Assembly: GCA_046349855.1 (NCBI GenBank)
Contig: JAXMBM010000010.1
Coordinates: forward strand, 1-64,000
Origin: CAIXSC01 sp046349855
GTDB lineage: Bacteria > Planctomycetota > Planctomycetia > Pirellulales > Pirellulaceae
Reading direction: 5' to 3'
DNA: 64,000 bases
Shown here piece by piece: positions 1-10,616 of this stretch. The stretch's first letter is position 1. Every line of letters begins with the position of its first letter. The notes beneath the pieces are model-generated. The model searched no databases. It was not told the origin of the DNA and saw only the letters and a program-made list of their open reading frames with translations. Both the position numbers and the translations under genes were made by a program.

Positions 1-299
1 ATGGCGCTATGCTCAAAGGTGAACGTCGTCGAACCGATCACGAACGACTCGCCCCCGCGGAGCGTACAGCTGGTCACCGCTCGGCCGCGGTGAAACAACG
101 GATTGCGGGCGCCGGGGAGCAACTGCACGTCGACTCGTTCCCCGCGGCAGATCAGTCGCGCGTGTTGCCGCGAGATATGCGGATCCCAGGAAACGGACCA
201 GGGATCGCAGTCGCGGCCGACCTGCACTTCGGCGTCCGGCGGGAGGCTGTTCCGCCAGCGGTGAGTCGGTTGTAGCCCTTGGGCGACAAGGTAGGACAT
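1..299 (-). CDS. FHA-domain protein, 3' part outside the window
   Basis: The reading frame from the ATG at 299 runs open to position 1, so only about 99 N-terminal residues are visible. They form a forkhead-associated (FHA) phosphothreonine-binding domain: the GR turn (GRDCD, residues about 28-32), the ISRQHA signature (about 42-47) and a later GESFVIG strand. FHA domains recruit phosphorylated partners, often in Ser/Thr-kinase signalling. No clear Shine-Dalgarno lies before the ATG and the frame stays open upstream, so an earlier GTG start is possible. Domains beyond the FHA are unknown. The family is clear; the start is not. Confidence 0.75.
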   Translation of the reverse strand, partial: MSYLVAQGLQPTHRWRNSLPPDAEVQVGRDCDPWSVSWDPHISRQHARLICRGERVDVQLLPGARNPLFHRGRAVTSCTLRGGESFVIGSTTFTFEHSA

Positions 300-421
300 G
301 CTCAGGTAGCGGGGGACCCGCGCACAAGGTCGGGCTGGTACGAAACGGCGAACGTGTCGCCGCGCGGGGACGGAACGACCCCATTCCACCCGCCGCCTAT
401 CGTAACTCGCCCTGGAAGCGG

Positions 422-449
422 CCGGGAACCCGGGCGCGTGGGTCCCCGG
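422..449 (-). terminator. GC-rich hairpin downstream of the subtilase
   Basis: A 10-base stem with one mismatch (422-431 against 440-449) and an 8-base loop lies about 50 bases past the subtilase stop. There is no T-run after it, so it may be a weak or Rho-assisted terminator. No gene was found in 300-497. Confidence 0.3.
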
Positions 450-497
450 GCATGGAGGGGACGAGGAGCATGGCGTTCTGGCAGGCCGAGGCGGGGA

Positions 498-2147
<1,650 letters not shown>

Positions 2148-2216
2148 GAAACCGAGTCCTGGAGTCGGTGAACCGTCGGAGCCTCTCCCCCCTGGGATGA
2201 GTGCCCCGGTCATTTG

Positions 2217-3722
2217 TCACGCTGGTGACCCGTCCCGCTCGGGTTCTTCCGCGGTTTTTTCCGCCACGGGGTGCCGCGGGAGGAGCACGAGGGTCAGAAC
2301 GATGCCGGCGACGATGAAAACGGCGCAAACCAGGAAACTGAGGCGAAATCCCAGCGTCTCACTGGTCCAACCACCCCAGGTCCAATCCTGGCGTCGAGCC
2401 AGATCAACGATGGCACCGTAGAGGTAGCCGGCGGGAGCGGCGGGGACCATAAGCATCGTCATGAAGGCCATGTTCCGCCGCAAGTCGGCCGTGCGGGAGG
2501 CGGACACCAGATAATTGGGAGCGTAGACTCCCACCAGTTCGCCCGCGCCAAAGATGCCGAAGGCGAGCAGGTACCAGGGGCCGGTGGCGATGGCGGCCCA
2601 CAGCGGAGCAATCACATAGACCAGGGCGGTGGCGAGCAGCCCGGCTCGAGGATGGGTCCGAATCAGCAACTGACCGAAAGCAGCGCCGGCGGCGACCTTG
2701 AAACCGAACCGCAACAGATTCTGCACGCCGGCATATTGGTCCGGATCCCCCCCCAGCGCCTGGCTCGAATACAGGTTCATGTTCGTGGGGATCATGTTGC
2801 CGGAATAGACCAGGATCGTGACCACCGTGGCGGCAAGCAGGGTGCGCTGCCGCAGCAGCGAACGAAAGTGGTAGACAATGGCCACGGTGGCCACGATGGC
2901 GGCCAGCCAGCCGAGCCAGCGCCAGGCCGGCTGATCGGTGACCGCCGCCAGATGGATCAGCGCGACCGAGGCGCACAGCGAGGGGAGACCGACGAGTAGT
3001 CCGAGGACGCGGGCCGCCGGCTCGCGAGCTGGCTCGATCGTTGCGGGTGGCACATGGAACAGCCGCGACAAACCAGCGGCGAGGAGCATCACGGGAACGG
3101 CGGCGGCGAACAGCAGGGCGAAGTTGCGCGGGTAGTCGATGCCGGGAAGGTGCCAGCCAAAAAACTGTCCACCGAGCAGCGTCGTCTGACCGAACGAACC
3201 GACGACGGCGAGCAACGGGCCGGCTCCGAACGCCAGACTCAAGGCCCACCCGCGACGCGATTCGTCGGTACCTCGCCCGATGACCTCCCACAGCAGAGCG
3301 ACCGCGGTGGGCATCGTCGCTCCCGAGACGCCACCCTGCAGGATGACGACGGTGAGCTTGATGGGGTCGGGCAGCGGTGACAGCAAAGTCGCGGCGACGG
3401 CGGCGAGCATGACAGCGGACGTGGCATAGCACAGCGACAGATTGCGGAGGAGCGCGGCGACGCGCGGCGACAGCCAGGCGATCAGCGCCGGCGTGGCGGT
3501 CATGGCGAAGAACAGTGTCCCCGGCAGGTTGGCGGTGCGGGCGTCGGCGCCCAGGCGATGGGACAGGGAGGCCTGAGTGATGCCCACGTAGAGCACCGGG
3601 GCGGCCAGATAGATGAGTCCGGTGCAGGTGGCGAACAGCAGCAGATTGCGCTGCTGCTGCGGCCAGGGGAGCGAGCCAGCAGGTCGCGCGGCGGATTCCG
3701 CGTCGCCAGGGGCATGCGTCAT
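2217..3722 (-). CDS. MFS-type multi-spanning membrane transporter
   Basis: A 501-residue hydrophobic protein with about 12 predicted membrane segments in two halves, joined by a more polar stretch near residues 225-240. The first half keeps a major-facilitator-like layout, with a loop around residues 55-65 between helices 1 and 2. The ATG has a strong Shine-Dalgarno (GGAGAAGG). It starts 27 bases after the upstream Gfo/Idh/MocA dehydrogenase, so the two probably share a transcript and may handle the same sugar or cyclitol. The substrate cannot be assigned. Confidence 0.75.
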   Translation of the reverse strand: MTHAPGDAESAARPAGSLPWPQQQRNLLLFATCTGLIYLAAPVLYVGITQASLSHRLGADARTANLPGTLFFAMTATPALIAWLSPRVAALLRNLSLCYATSAVMLAAVAATLLSPLPDPIKLTVVILQGGVSGATMPTAVALLWEVIGRGTDESRRGWALSLAFGAGPLLAVVGSFGQTTLLGGQFFGWHLPGIDYPRNFALLFAAAVPVMLLAAGLSRLFHVPPATIEPAREPAARVLGLLVGLPSLCASVALIHLAAVTDQPAWRWLGWLAAIVATVAIVYHFRSLLRQRTLLAATVVTILVYSGNMIPTNMNLYSSQALGGDPDQYAGVQNLLRFGFKVAAGAAFGQLLIRTHPRAGLLATALVYVIAPLWAAIATGPWYLLAFGIFGAGELVGVYAPNYLVSASRTADLRRNMAFMTMLMVPAAPAGYLYGAIVDLARRQDWTWGGWTSETLGFRLSFLVCAVFIVAGIVLTLVLLPRHPVAEKTAEEPERDGSPA

Positions 3723-3749
3723 GGCCTTCTCCGGACAGGAACGGAATGG

Positions 3750-4796
3750 TCAGCGAGCTGCGAGGGGAAGCGTAACGGCCTGGCCTAGCTGAGCGGACAC
3801 GAGACAGGCCTGACAGATCTCGACGGCAGCCCGCCCCTCCGCACCACCGACCCGCGGCGGCCGCTGCTCGCGAATGCTGTCGACGAACTCCTGGATGACA
3901 CCGATGTGCGGATAGAGTCGGATGGGCGAGCGGGGCTCTTTGAGGTAGTCGAACCGCTCCGGCGTGTAGGTGCGCTCCCACGACTCACCGCGACCCACAT
4001 CGAGGAACTCGAAGTTCTCCAGGTCGATCATGGCGTCTCGACCGAAGACCTGAAAACGCACTTCGCTGCTCGGCAGGCTCGGTGACGGCAACTCGGACGT
4101 GATCCACATGTCGGCCATCAGGCCGCCGGCGAAGGTCAGGTTGGCCATCACCGACAGGTGCGGAGCCGGCAGGTCGCTGTAGGTTGTGGCCTGGGCGTAG
4201 ACGCGCACGACGTCACGTCCGGTGAGCCAGCGGAGGAAGTCGGCGTTGTGCACTGCCATCCCGAGAAACAGTCCGCCGCTCCGCGGATCGTGCATCCACT
4301 GCCGCTCGGCGAACAGCTGACGGGTGAGCGGGAGGGGAAACGCGGAGACCGTACGGAGCATCCGCAGCGGACCCAGGACTCCGTCGTCGATCAGCTGTTT
4401 GGCCCGTTGAGTAATCTTGCGGAATCGTTCGGTCTGCACGACACCCAGGTTGACTCCCGCGGTCTGGCAGGCGGTCATGATCTCGTCGCAGGCGGCGACG
4501 GTTGGGGCGAGCGGCTTTTCGGCCAGGACATGTTTACCGGCGGCCGCGGCGCGCCGGGCCAGTGCGGGACGATCCTGGTCGGGGGTGGCGAGCACCACGG
4601 CGTCGATGTCGGGGCGCGCCAGCAGTTCGTCGAACGAACCTGCACACGGCACGCCGTACTCGGCAGCCAGTCGAGCGGCTCGGGTCCCACCGCAGATGGC
4701 GCTCAGCTGGCAACCCTGCGCATGGCGAGCGATCACCTCGCTGTACGTCAGGCCCATGAACCCGCTGCCCACCATCCCGATCCCAACGGTCCGCAT
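3750..4796 (-). CDS. Gfo/Idh/MocA family oxidoreductase
   Basis: A 348-residue NAD(P)-dependent dehydrogenase. The N-terminal Rossmann fold shows GMVGSGFMG (about 7-15). The family EKP signature appears in HVLAEKPLA (about 90-98), and the C-terminal alpha/beta domain carries the substrate site. Members oxidise or epimerise sugars, inositols and related polyols. There is no Tat signal, so it is cytoplasmic, unlike many planctomycete relatives. The ATG follows GAGGG. It is the first gene of a two-gene unit with the MFS transporter downstream. The specific substrate is unknown. Confidence 0.88.
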   Translation of the reverse strand: MRTVGIGMVGSGFMGLTYSEVIARHAQGCQLSAICGGTRAARLAAEYGVPCAGSFDELLARPDIDAVVLATPDQDRPALARRAAAAGKHVLAEKPLAPTVAACDEIMTACQTAGVNLGVVQTERFRKITQRAKQLIDDGVLGPLRMLRTVSAFPLPLTRQLFAERQWMHDPRSGGLFLGMAVHNADFLRWLTGRDVVRVYAQATTYSDLPAPHLSVMANLTFAGGLMADMWITSELPSPSLPSSEVRFQVFGRDAMIDLENFEFLDVGRGESWERTYTPERFDYLKEPRSPIRLYPHIGVIQEFVDSIREQRPPRVGGAEGRAAVEICQACLVSAQLGQAVTLPLAAR

Positions 4797-4900
4797 GGTT
4801 CCCTCGGCACTCGGAGGCGTGGAACGATCGCGGCCGTCGTCCGGCTACGGGGCCGGCGCACCTCGATCGTGCACCAGCCTTTCCGATATCCGGAGTCGCG

Positions 4901-7900
4901 TCAACTGGCCGGTTGCGCCGTGGGCGGTTTTCCGCGGGGGGCGGGGATCCAGCCGCTGGCCACCACCGCCAGGTGAGCCACCACGACGACCCCGAGAGTA
5001 AACAGGACTCCCTCGGTGAAACCGTACGAGTGGAGTCCGACGCCCAGTTCGTTCACACCGAACCACGACCAGCTGGTGACGATGTTGCCACCTACGGCGA
5101 GCATGGCGAGGCCGCGGTCGGCGACCTGGCGATCCCACCGAGCGTGCAGCACCAGGGCATTCCAGAGCACGATGATCAAGGCGCCGTTTTCCTTGGGATC
5201 CCAGCCCCAGAATCGGCCCCAGGAATCGTCGGCCCAGAGCCCGCCCAGGACGGTCCCCCAGAAACTGAAGAAAATCGCGAAGCAGACGACGCCGTAGGTC
5301 ATCGTCGTCAGCGCTGTGCCCAGGCGGAGCGGGCTGCCCTGGCGGTGGGCGACTGGTACGTCGAGTACGCCGGGCACGAAACGAGCGCCCAGGTAGACAA
5401 TCCCCAGGAGACCGGCGACATAGGTGGCGGAATACCCGAGCGTGATGCAGACCACGTGTGTCGAGAGCCAGAACTGGGTATCGAGCACGGCCTGCATCAC
5501 CGCCATCGTTTCGCCATCGAGGGCCAGTTTTTCGGCGATCACCAGGGTCACGAAGCCCGCCGCCGACGCGATGATGTTGCCGATGCCGAGCGGCAGGAGG
5601 CGCTCCAGCACCACGCCAAAGACCACGCAGCCCCAACCGATAAAGACGGCGGACGAGTACAGGTTGGTCACGGGAGGACGCCCGGAGATAATCACGCGGG
5701 CCGCCAGCGCCGCCGTATGCACGATGAGTGTGCAGACGATGATCCAGAATGCGATCTGATTGAACGTGCGGTAATAGCCCAGGATCCAGGTGAGCCACGC
5801 CAGGGCGGTGAACGTGAAGGCCAGCACGTACAGGTACGTCGTCCAGGAGAACGGCGCGATCTGATTGAACCGCGACTCGGCCGCCGTGATCGAGGCGCTG
5901 TACAGTTCGGGACGCAGCTTACGCAGCAGCGCTTCGTAGGACGCCAGCGCACCGTTGAATTGCTGAGGATTGTCGGCAGCGTAAGCGGCCAGAATCCGAC
6001 TGAAGGCCTCGACCGCCTCATTCCCTTCCTGCTGTTGCCCGAGGGCCCGCTGCAGATAATCGAAATTCCAGGCCGTCGCATACGGCTGCCACTGGCCGTC
6101 TTCCCGCGGAAACGGAATCGCTCGCGGTGGCTGCATGCGTGCCAGCTGCCGATCCGCCTCGGGAATCTGCAGCAACACGCGCTTGATGGCGTCGAGCTTG
6201 GCGCGGGCCGCGACGGGATCCTGCCGGAATTCGGCTTCGGACGGCAGCGGTGGCAGGTTGAGCGGGGAGAAGCAGGCTTTGACGAGCGTGAACGTTCGCA
6301 CGCGCCCGTCGAGCTCCACCAGTTTCCGCTCGTAGGTCGTCAGGTCCTCGGCCTTCCGTTCCCGCGCCTCTTCGACCTTCTTCTCAAAGTCGTGAATCTT
6401 GCGCAGCAGTTCGTTGACCGAATAACGCAGCCCCGGACGGCGCTCCAGACCCAACAGATTGAGGACGTCGTCGTTTTCGATGCGGAACACCCGGTAGTCG
6501 TGCGCCGCGATCGCCGGCTGACCTTCGTCATCCGTGCCGCGCGTCTTTTCCGTGATCATGTCGATCAACCAGCGGATGGCCGGCTGAGTGCGTCCGTCGG
6601 CGTCCTTGAAGGTCTCGCGATTCGACAGCACGCGCATGGTATTGCGGGCCAGGGTGTCGAGCGGCTTGACACGCCCCTTCTCCAGGACGGGCAGCCGGCC
6701 GAACCGTGCCAGGTCGAACCCGCCGCGATCGGGCGTCGGAGTCCGCCCCTTGTAGGCGACGATGACCACAAACACCCCGACAACCACCGCCGGGACCAGC
6801 CAACGGCGCCACGATGTCCAGGGGAGCGCAGCGGGCTGGGAACCCTCGGTCGCGGGAGCGCGACCGGCCACTTTACCGCTGCGCCCCTTCCCACGGTCGG
6901 CGGTCGCCGCGTCCTGCCGAGCGGCCGCCGCTGCGCTATCCCGCTGGGCTTCGGCCGCCGTCATCCGCTGCAGGAAGCGCACCAGCGTCTGGCCAAAGTG
7001 ATACAGCATCCCGATCACCACGATCATGCAGGCCACGTACGGGATCATCCAGCCCGTGTTCGTGACCACCTGAAGGTCGGTGATTTCCGTGCCGTCTTCA
7101 TCCACGCGATAGCCACTCTGATAAAACGTCTCGCCAGCGTAGCGGAGCGGTTCGTTCATCCGGATATGGATCGCATCGTCGAACGACCGGGTGGGATCGT
7201 TCAAGCGAATGTCGGACGAGTAATTGCGGGGAATCGTGGTTCCCGGGTAATCGTCCTTGCGGACGTCGGTCAGGGCGATCGAATACGGTTTGTAGGAACG
7301 CTTGAAGCGGAGCGTCACTTCGTACGTCTGCCCTCCGACCGCGATCTTTTCGACATAGTGCTGCTCCGACAGTACCTGCGAGAACAGGTAGGTCCCGAGG
7401 TCCGCACCCGAATCGGTGGCGGTGAACCGCACATACGCGGCCGCCACATCGACACTACCCGCTGAACTGGCGCCGGTATTCTGCGGCAGGGCACCAACCT
7501 TGTATGACAGGCCGATCCCGGCGGTCGCCAGGTTCGAGTCGCCGGCCTTGACCGGCTGGAGCGCCGTCGAGTTCTTGAAGAATTCGACCACTTCGATGTC
7601 GAACGGGAGCTTCGATTCGGGCGACCGGGCGGCCTTCCGCTTGTCGCCGAACCGAGTGGCTTTGCCCTTCTCGGTGAGCGGTACGGCGACCACCGTGTCT
7701 TGCTCGGGGTTCGAAGGGTCGGTCACAGCCAGTTCCACGGCCCGGATATCCTGCACATAGTCGACGGTCTCTCCTTCGCGGATCGTCATCCGCTCCTCGA
7801 CCGCGAACAGGCTGGCCAGCAACTGCCCGAACATCAGCAGGCCGACACCGCCGTGCAGCAGCACCACGCCACCGCGCTTGCCGAACAGCACGAGGCAGCC

Positions 7901-8647
7901 GGCCAGCAGGAGACCGCCAGCAAACGATGCCTGCAACAACTGCCACAGGATGCGCATCCCGGCATCGCCGAGGAATGAGCTCGCGCCGGGCAAGAACAGC
8001 ATGACGATGGTGGCAGCCAGCAGGCCATTGCCCGTCCAGAGCAGGATGCGTTCCGCACGCCGCTGACGATCCAGGGCGACCAGCCCGTAGATGCCGCCGC
8101 CCAGCAAGCCCAGCAGACCGAGCCGCATCAGGGTCCAGAGCGTGCTCCAGGAAAACGGGGGCGTCCCCTGCAAGCCGGCGTGATTGTGCCCGCTGACGAT
8201 CACCCAGGTTGTCAGCACGACACCCACTCCGAGGGCCGCCAGTCCGATGAGCAGACGCTGGCCTCGAGCCTGGGCGCGGAATCGCACCAGGTGCGCCGCG
8301 ATGAGGTTCGCCATCATCAGGCAGCCGATCAGCTTGCCGCCAAAGAAATAGAATCGCAGGTTGGTCCGAGCGCGGGGGAACCACGCCGGCGGCAGCAGGT
8401 CCTCGACCGGCACCTGGGCCACCCAGGCATCGAAGTAGTCCGCGATCACATCCCACATGTCCTTGCGGGCCTGAGCCAGCGTGCCGAAGAGCACAATGAC
8501 GATGGAGAGTGACAACAGCACCACGGTCAACTTGAGCGACGCCACGGCCGAGAGCACATGCTTCCCAGCACGGTAGATCCATTCGAACACATCGGTCGTT
8601 CCACCCGTCGCGCCACTCGCCGCTTTCTGCAGACTATCGGTCGCCAT
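4901..8647 (-). CDS. Cytochrome c biogenesis protein, ResB-CcsA fusion (System II)
   Basis: A single 1248-residue protein joins both halves of the System II haem-delivery and ligation machine. Residues about 1-560 are ResB/Ccs1-like, with membrane helices and a large extracytoplasmic domain. The middle (about 630-930) is a soluble, partly coiled-coil domain. Residues about 930-1235 are CcsA with the haem-handling WWD-type motif WGRFWGWDP (1143-1151) and conserved histidines in STHVV and GLHSYGFTE. It would move haem outward and attach it to CxxCH apocytochromes, such as those at 17.4-21.4 kb. The start 13 codons inside the longest frame was chosen for its AGGGAG Shine-Dalgarno. The lipoprotein upstream is 41 bases away, probably in the same operon. 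Confidence 0.92.
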   Translation of the reverse strand: MATDSLQKAASGATGGTTDVFEWIYRAGKHVLSAVASLKLTVVLLSLSIVIVLFGTLAQARKDMWDVIADYFDAWVAQVPVEDLLPPAWFPRARTNLRFYFFGGKLIGCLMMANLIAAHLVRFRAQARGQRLLIGLAALGVGVVLTTWVIVSGHNHAGLQGTPPFSWSTLWTLMRLGLLGLLGGGIYGLVALDRQRRAERILLWTGNGLLAATIVMLFLPGASSFLGDAGMRILWQLLQASFAGGLLLAGCLVLFGKRGGVVLLHGGVGLLMFGQLLASLFAVEERMTIREGETVDYVQDIRAVELAVTDPSNPEQDTVVAVPLTEKGKATRFGDKRKAARSPESKLPFDIEVVEFFKNSTALQPVKAGDSNLATAGIGLSYKVGALPQNTGASSAGSVDVAAAYVRFTATDSGADLGTYLFSQVLSEQHYVEKIAVGGQTYEVTLRFKRSYKPYSIALTDVRKDDYPGTTIPRNYSSDIRLNDPTRSFDDAIHIRMNEPLRYAGETFYQSGYRVDEDGTEITDLQVVTNTGWMIPYVACMIVVIGMLYHFGQTLVRFLQRMTAAEAQRDSAAAAARQDAATADRGKGRSGKVAGRAPATEGSQPAALPWTSWRRWLVPAVVVGVFVVIVAYKGRTPTPDRGGFDLARFGRLPVLEKGRVKPLDTLARNTMRVLSNRETFKDADGRTQPAIRWLIDMITEKTRGTDDEGQPAIAAHDYRVFRIENDDVLNLLGLERRPGLRYSVNELLRKIHDFEKKVEEARERKAEDLTTYERKLVELDGRVRTFTLVKACFSPLNLPPLPSEAEFRQDPVAARAKLDAIKRVLLQIPEADRQLARMQPPRAIPFPREDGQWQPYATAWNFDYLQRALGQQQEGNEAVEAFSRILAAYAADNPQQFNGALASYEALLRKLRPELYSASITAAESRFNQIAPFSWTTYLYVLAFTFTALAWLTWILGYYRTFNQIAFWIIVCTLIVHTAALAARVIISGRPPVTNLYSSAVFIGWGCVVFGVVLERLLPLGIGNIIASAAGFVTLVIAEKLALDGETMAVMQAVLDTQFWLSTHVVCITLGYSATYVAGLLGIVYLGARFVPGVLDVPVAHRQGSPLRLGTALTTMTYGVVCFAIFFSFWGTVLGGLWADDSWGRFWGWDPKENGALIIVLWNALVLHARWDRQVADRGLAMLAVGGNIVTSWSWFGVNELGVGLHSYGFTEGVLFTLGVVVVAHLAVVASGWIPAPRGKPPTAQPAS

Positions 8648-8688
8648 AACGTCTCTTCTCCCTCTCCGCCCGCCGAACGGGCCCACCC

Positions 8689-9828
8689 TTACTCGCCCTT
8701 GAATCGCACGGAGCCGACAAACGCTTCGAAATGGGCCTTCTCGCGATCCACGAGGGCCGCCGGTCCCTTGAACTTGAAGAACCAGGCTTCCGATCCGCGG
8801 ACCGCCATCACTCCCAGGATCGCTTCGCGCGTGGGAGCCTCCCCGGTACCGATAAGCTCGACATACGTGCCCGAGACGCCTCCGAGCGACAGTGTCCGCG
8901 CGGTGGAGGCCAGCTGCGGAGCGGTCACCGGCGGCAGACCCACCTGCTCGCGCCAGCGATTGATATTGGACAACAGGTCGTTGGCGTCCGCCGGCAGGCT
9001 GATGACAGTCACCTCGCCCGATTCTCCCTGTTCGCCAACCAGGTAGGTCAGTTTACGGAGCGGTTTCGGCGGGCCGATGCGCCAACCGGCCGGCGCCGTG
9101 TGTTCGAACGGCAGTTCCTCCGGTGCGGCTGCGGCCTCTTCCGGGAAGCCGGTCCCCATTCCCATGTCGGCTCCCCGACCGCCGGCGCCCATCCGGGCCA
9201 TGCCGCCCGGATTTTTGCGAGGTGGTGCCAACGTCCCCACCAGATCGACCCACGTGACCTTCGCGCCCGCCGCGGTGGTCAGTTCGCGCGATTCCTGAGG
9301 CAACTGGCGCGACGTCAGGGGGCCGAGCCGAATCTGCTGACGCCAGCGATTGATGTTCTGCAGCTTGTAATCGTCGAGCGACTGGCCGGGGAGCGGCAGA
9401 CGCGTGACGGTCAACTCCAGCGGCGGGTCGGTGCCGGAGATGGCGATCGTCGCCACACGCTCGCCACTGGCAGGCCGTTCCTGCCAGCCGGCGGGCAGCT
9501 GCCAGGTTGGTTGGGTGGCCCCAGCTTCGAGCTGGACGGACTTGAGAAAGGTCTCGAATGCCTCGCGCTGGGCGGCGACCGCCGGCCTCGCTCCCGACAC
9601 CTTGAAGAACCAGGCGTCGGAACCGCTGGTGAGCATCGCGGCGAGCATCCCGTGGGGAGGCTTGGGGATCGTGTACCGGCGGATCGGTTCGGGGCGTGAG
9701 CAGCCGATCAACCCGCCCCCCAGGACCAGCAAGCCGACCGTAAGCAGCGCTGCTTTTCCCGACGGCGGCCGACGCGGCACGTCGCTCGGAACAGAAAGAC
9801 GGAAACCAAAGCGACAAAATGACATCAT
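8689..9828 (-). CDS. Lipoprotein with two copies of a WFFK-containing domain, unknown function
   Basis: A 379-residue predicted lipoprotein. A hydrophobic signal ends in the lipobox LIGC, with the lipidated Cys at 43. The rest is built from an internal duplication: the motif AWFFK followed by an F-x-x-F-x-x-SV helix occurs near 72-95 and again near 348-375. Between them lie two copies of a longer segment sharing AGW, INRWR-QQ/EQ, LP and the pattern W/Y-V-[DE]-L-[IV]-G-T. The order is tail-head-head-tail, as in a permuted duplication. A Gly/Met-rich linker separates the halves. It sits directly before the ResB-CcsA gene, so a role near haem ligation or cytochrome maturation is possible. No known family was recognised. 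Confidence 0.75.
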   Translation of the reverse strand: MMSFCRFGFRLSVPSDVPRRPPSGKAALLTVGLLVLGGGLIGCSRPEPIRRYTIPKPPHGMLAAMLTSGSDAWFFKVSGARPAVAAQREAFETFLKSVQLEAGATQPTWQLPAGWQERPASGERVATIAISGTDPPLELTVTRLPLPGQSLDDYKLQNINRWRQQIRLGPLTSRQLPQESRELTTAAGAKVTWVDLVGTLAPPRKNPGGMARMGAGGRGADMGMGTGFPEEAAAAPEELPFEHTAPAGWRIGPPKPLRKLTYLVGEQGESGEVTVISLPADANDLLSNINRWREQVGLPPVTAPQLASTARTLSLGGVSGTYVELIGTGEAPTREAILGVMAVRGSEAWFFKFKGPAALVDREKAHFEAFVGSVRFKGE

Positions 9829-9962
9829 GCGAGGCCGCTGGACGCCGGGACCCGACGGCCGACGGCTCCGCAAGGGAAGCTGACAGCCAGACCCGAACGC
9901 TCTGTTGGGTAGGAAAGGTGGGACGCGAACACGGCCGGGATGTCCGCCCCGCCGAGCATCAG

Positions 9963-9968
9963 ATTATA
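9963..9968 (-). promoter_or_regulatory. Possible -10 element for the lipoprotein/ccs operon
   Basis: A perfect TATAAT on the minus strand lies about 135 bases before the lipoprotein start, in the gap after the coiled-coil lipoprotein gene. No convincing -35 element is found at the correct distance, so this is weakly supported. Confidence 0.3.
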
Positions 9969-9997
9969 GGTAGCCCGGGGGCGAAAGGTAGTATGAA

Positions 9998-10555
9998 CTA
10001 CGGCCGGCTGGGAGACTTTGGCATCCAACCCGACTCCGAACGGCCATTCAGCGGAGCCAGCTGATCGAAGCCGCTGGGATCGAGACTCGGCTGGGCCGGC
10101 GCGGACGAACCACTCGGCGCAGAACTCCGCGGCGCGCTGAACGGCAACGGGCGAGGTGCGGCCGGAGTGCTCGCCATCCGCCCGGGGCTCGAGCCATTCA
10201 TCCCACTCGCTCCCAGCGGCTCCGGACCGGGCGAAAACGGACGACTGGCCGTTCCCAGGCTGGGAGCCGGCAGACCGGAGAACCCCGAGTTCCCGGGACC
10301 GGACGCATAGCGCGTCCGCGACCCATCCATCATCCGTGCGACCTGCTTCTCGGCTTCCGCCAGCCGCTGGTTGCTGCTCCGCAATTCGGTCGTCAGCGCC
10401 TCGGCCCGTTTCTGCTCTTCCACCACGCGCGCCAGTAACTGCTTTTTCTCGTTCTGGCAGCGCTCCATCTGACTCATGTTGGCCATCGAGCAGCCGGTAG
10501 CGCAAACGAGCAGGACGACCAGCCCACTGGCGGAGAGAGAACGGCGCGTCGTCAT
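9998..10555 (-). CDS. Small coiled-coil lipoprotein
   Basis: 185 residues. A signal peptide ends in a lipobox (CATGC, Cys at about 22), followed by a short heptad-like coiled coil (about 28-75, with QKRAEALTTELRSSNQRLAE), then a Pro/Ser/Gly-rich, probably disordered C-terminus of about 100 residues. The layout recalls short Lpp-like or tethering lipoproteins with a disordered tail, but there is no recognisable enzymatic domain. It lies between the HTH-anchored protein and the WFFK lipoprotein on the same strand. Confidence 0.7.
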   Translation of the reverse strand: MTTRRSLSASGLVVLLVCATGCSMANMSQMERCQNEKKQLLARVVEEQKRAEALTTELRSSNQRLAEAEKQVARMMDGSRTRYASGPGNSGFSGLPAPSLGTASRPFSPGPEPLGASGMNGSSPGRMASTPAAPRPLPFSAPRSSAPSGSSAPAQPSLDPSGFDQLAPLNGRSESGWMPKSPSRP

Positions 10556-10616
10556 TCCAGCGACTCCTTTCGCAACTCAACCGGTTCCCGTCCTGGGACC
10601 GGCGGCGGTTCCGATC

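Noticed and set aside
13..384. Minus-strand frame of 123 codons at the left edge
   Set aside because: It has no domain and overlaps the FHA-domain frame, which is clearly coding in another frame.
4913..7465. Plus-strand open frame of 850 codons inside the ResB-CcsA gene
   Set aside because: It is antisense to a protein with intact System II motifs and has a His/Arg/Gln/Gly-rich composition typical of GC-rich antisense frames.
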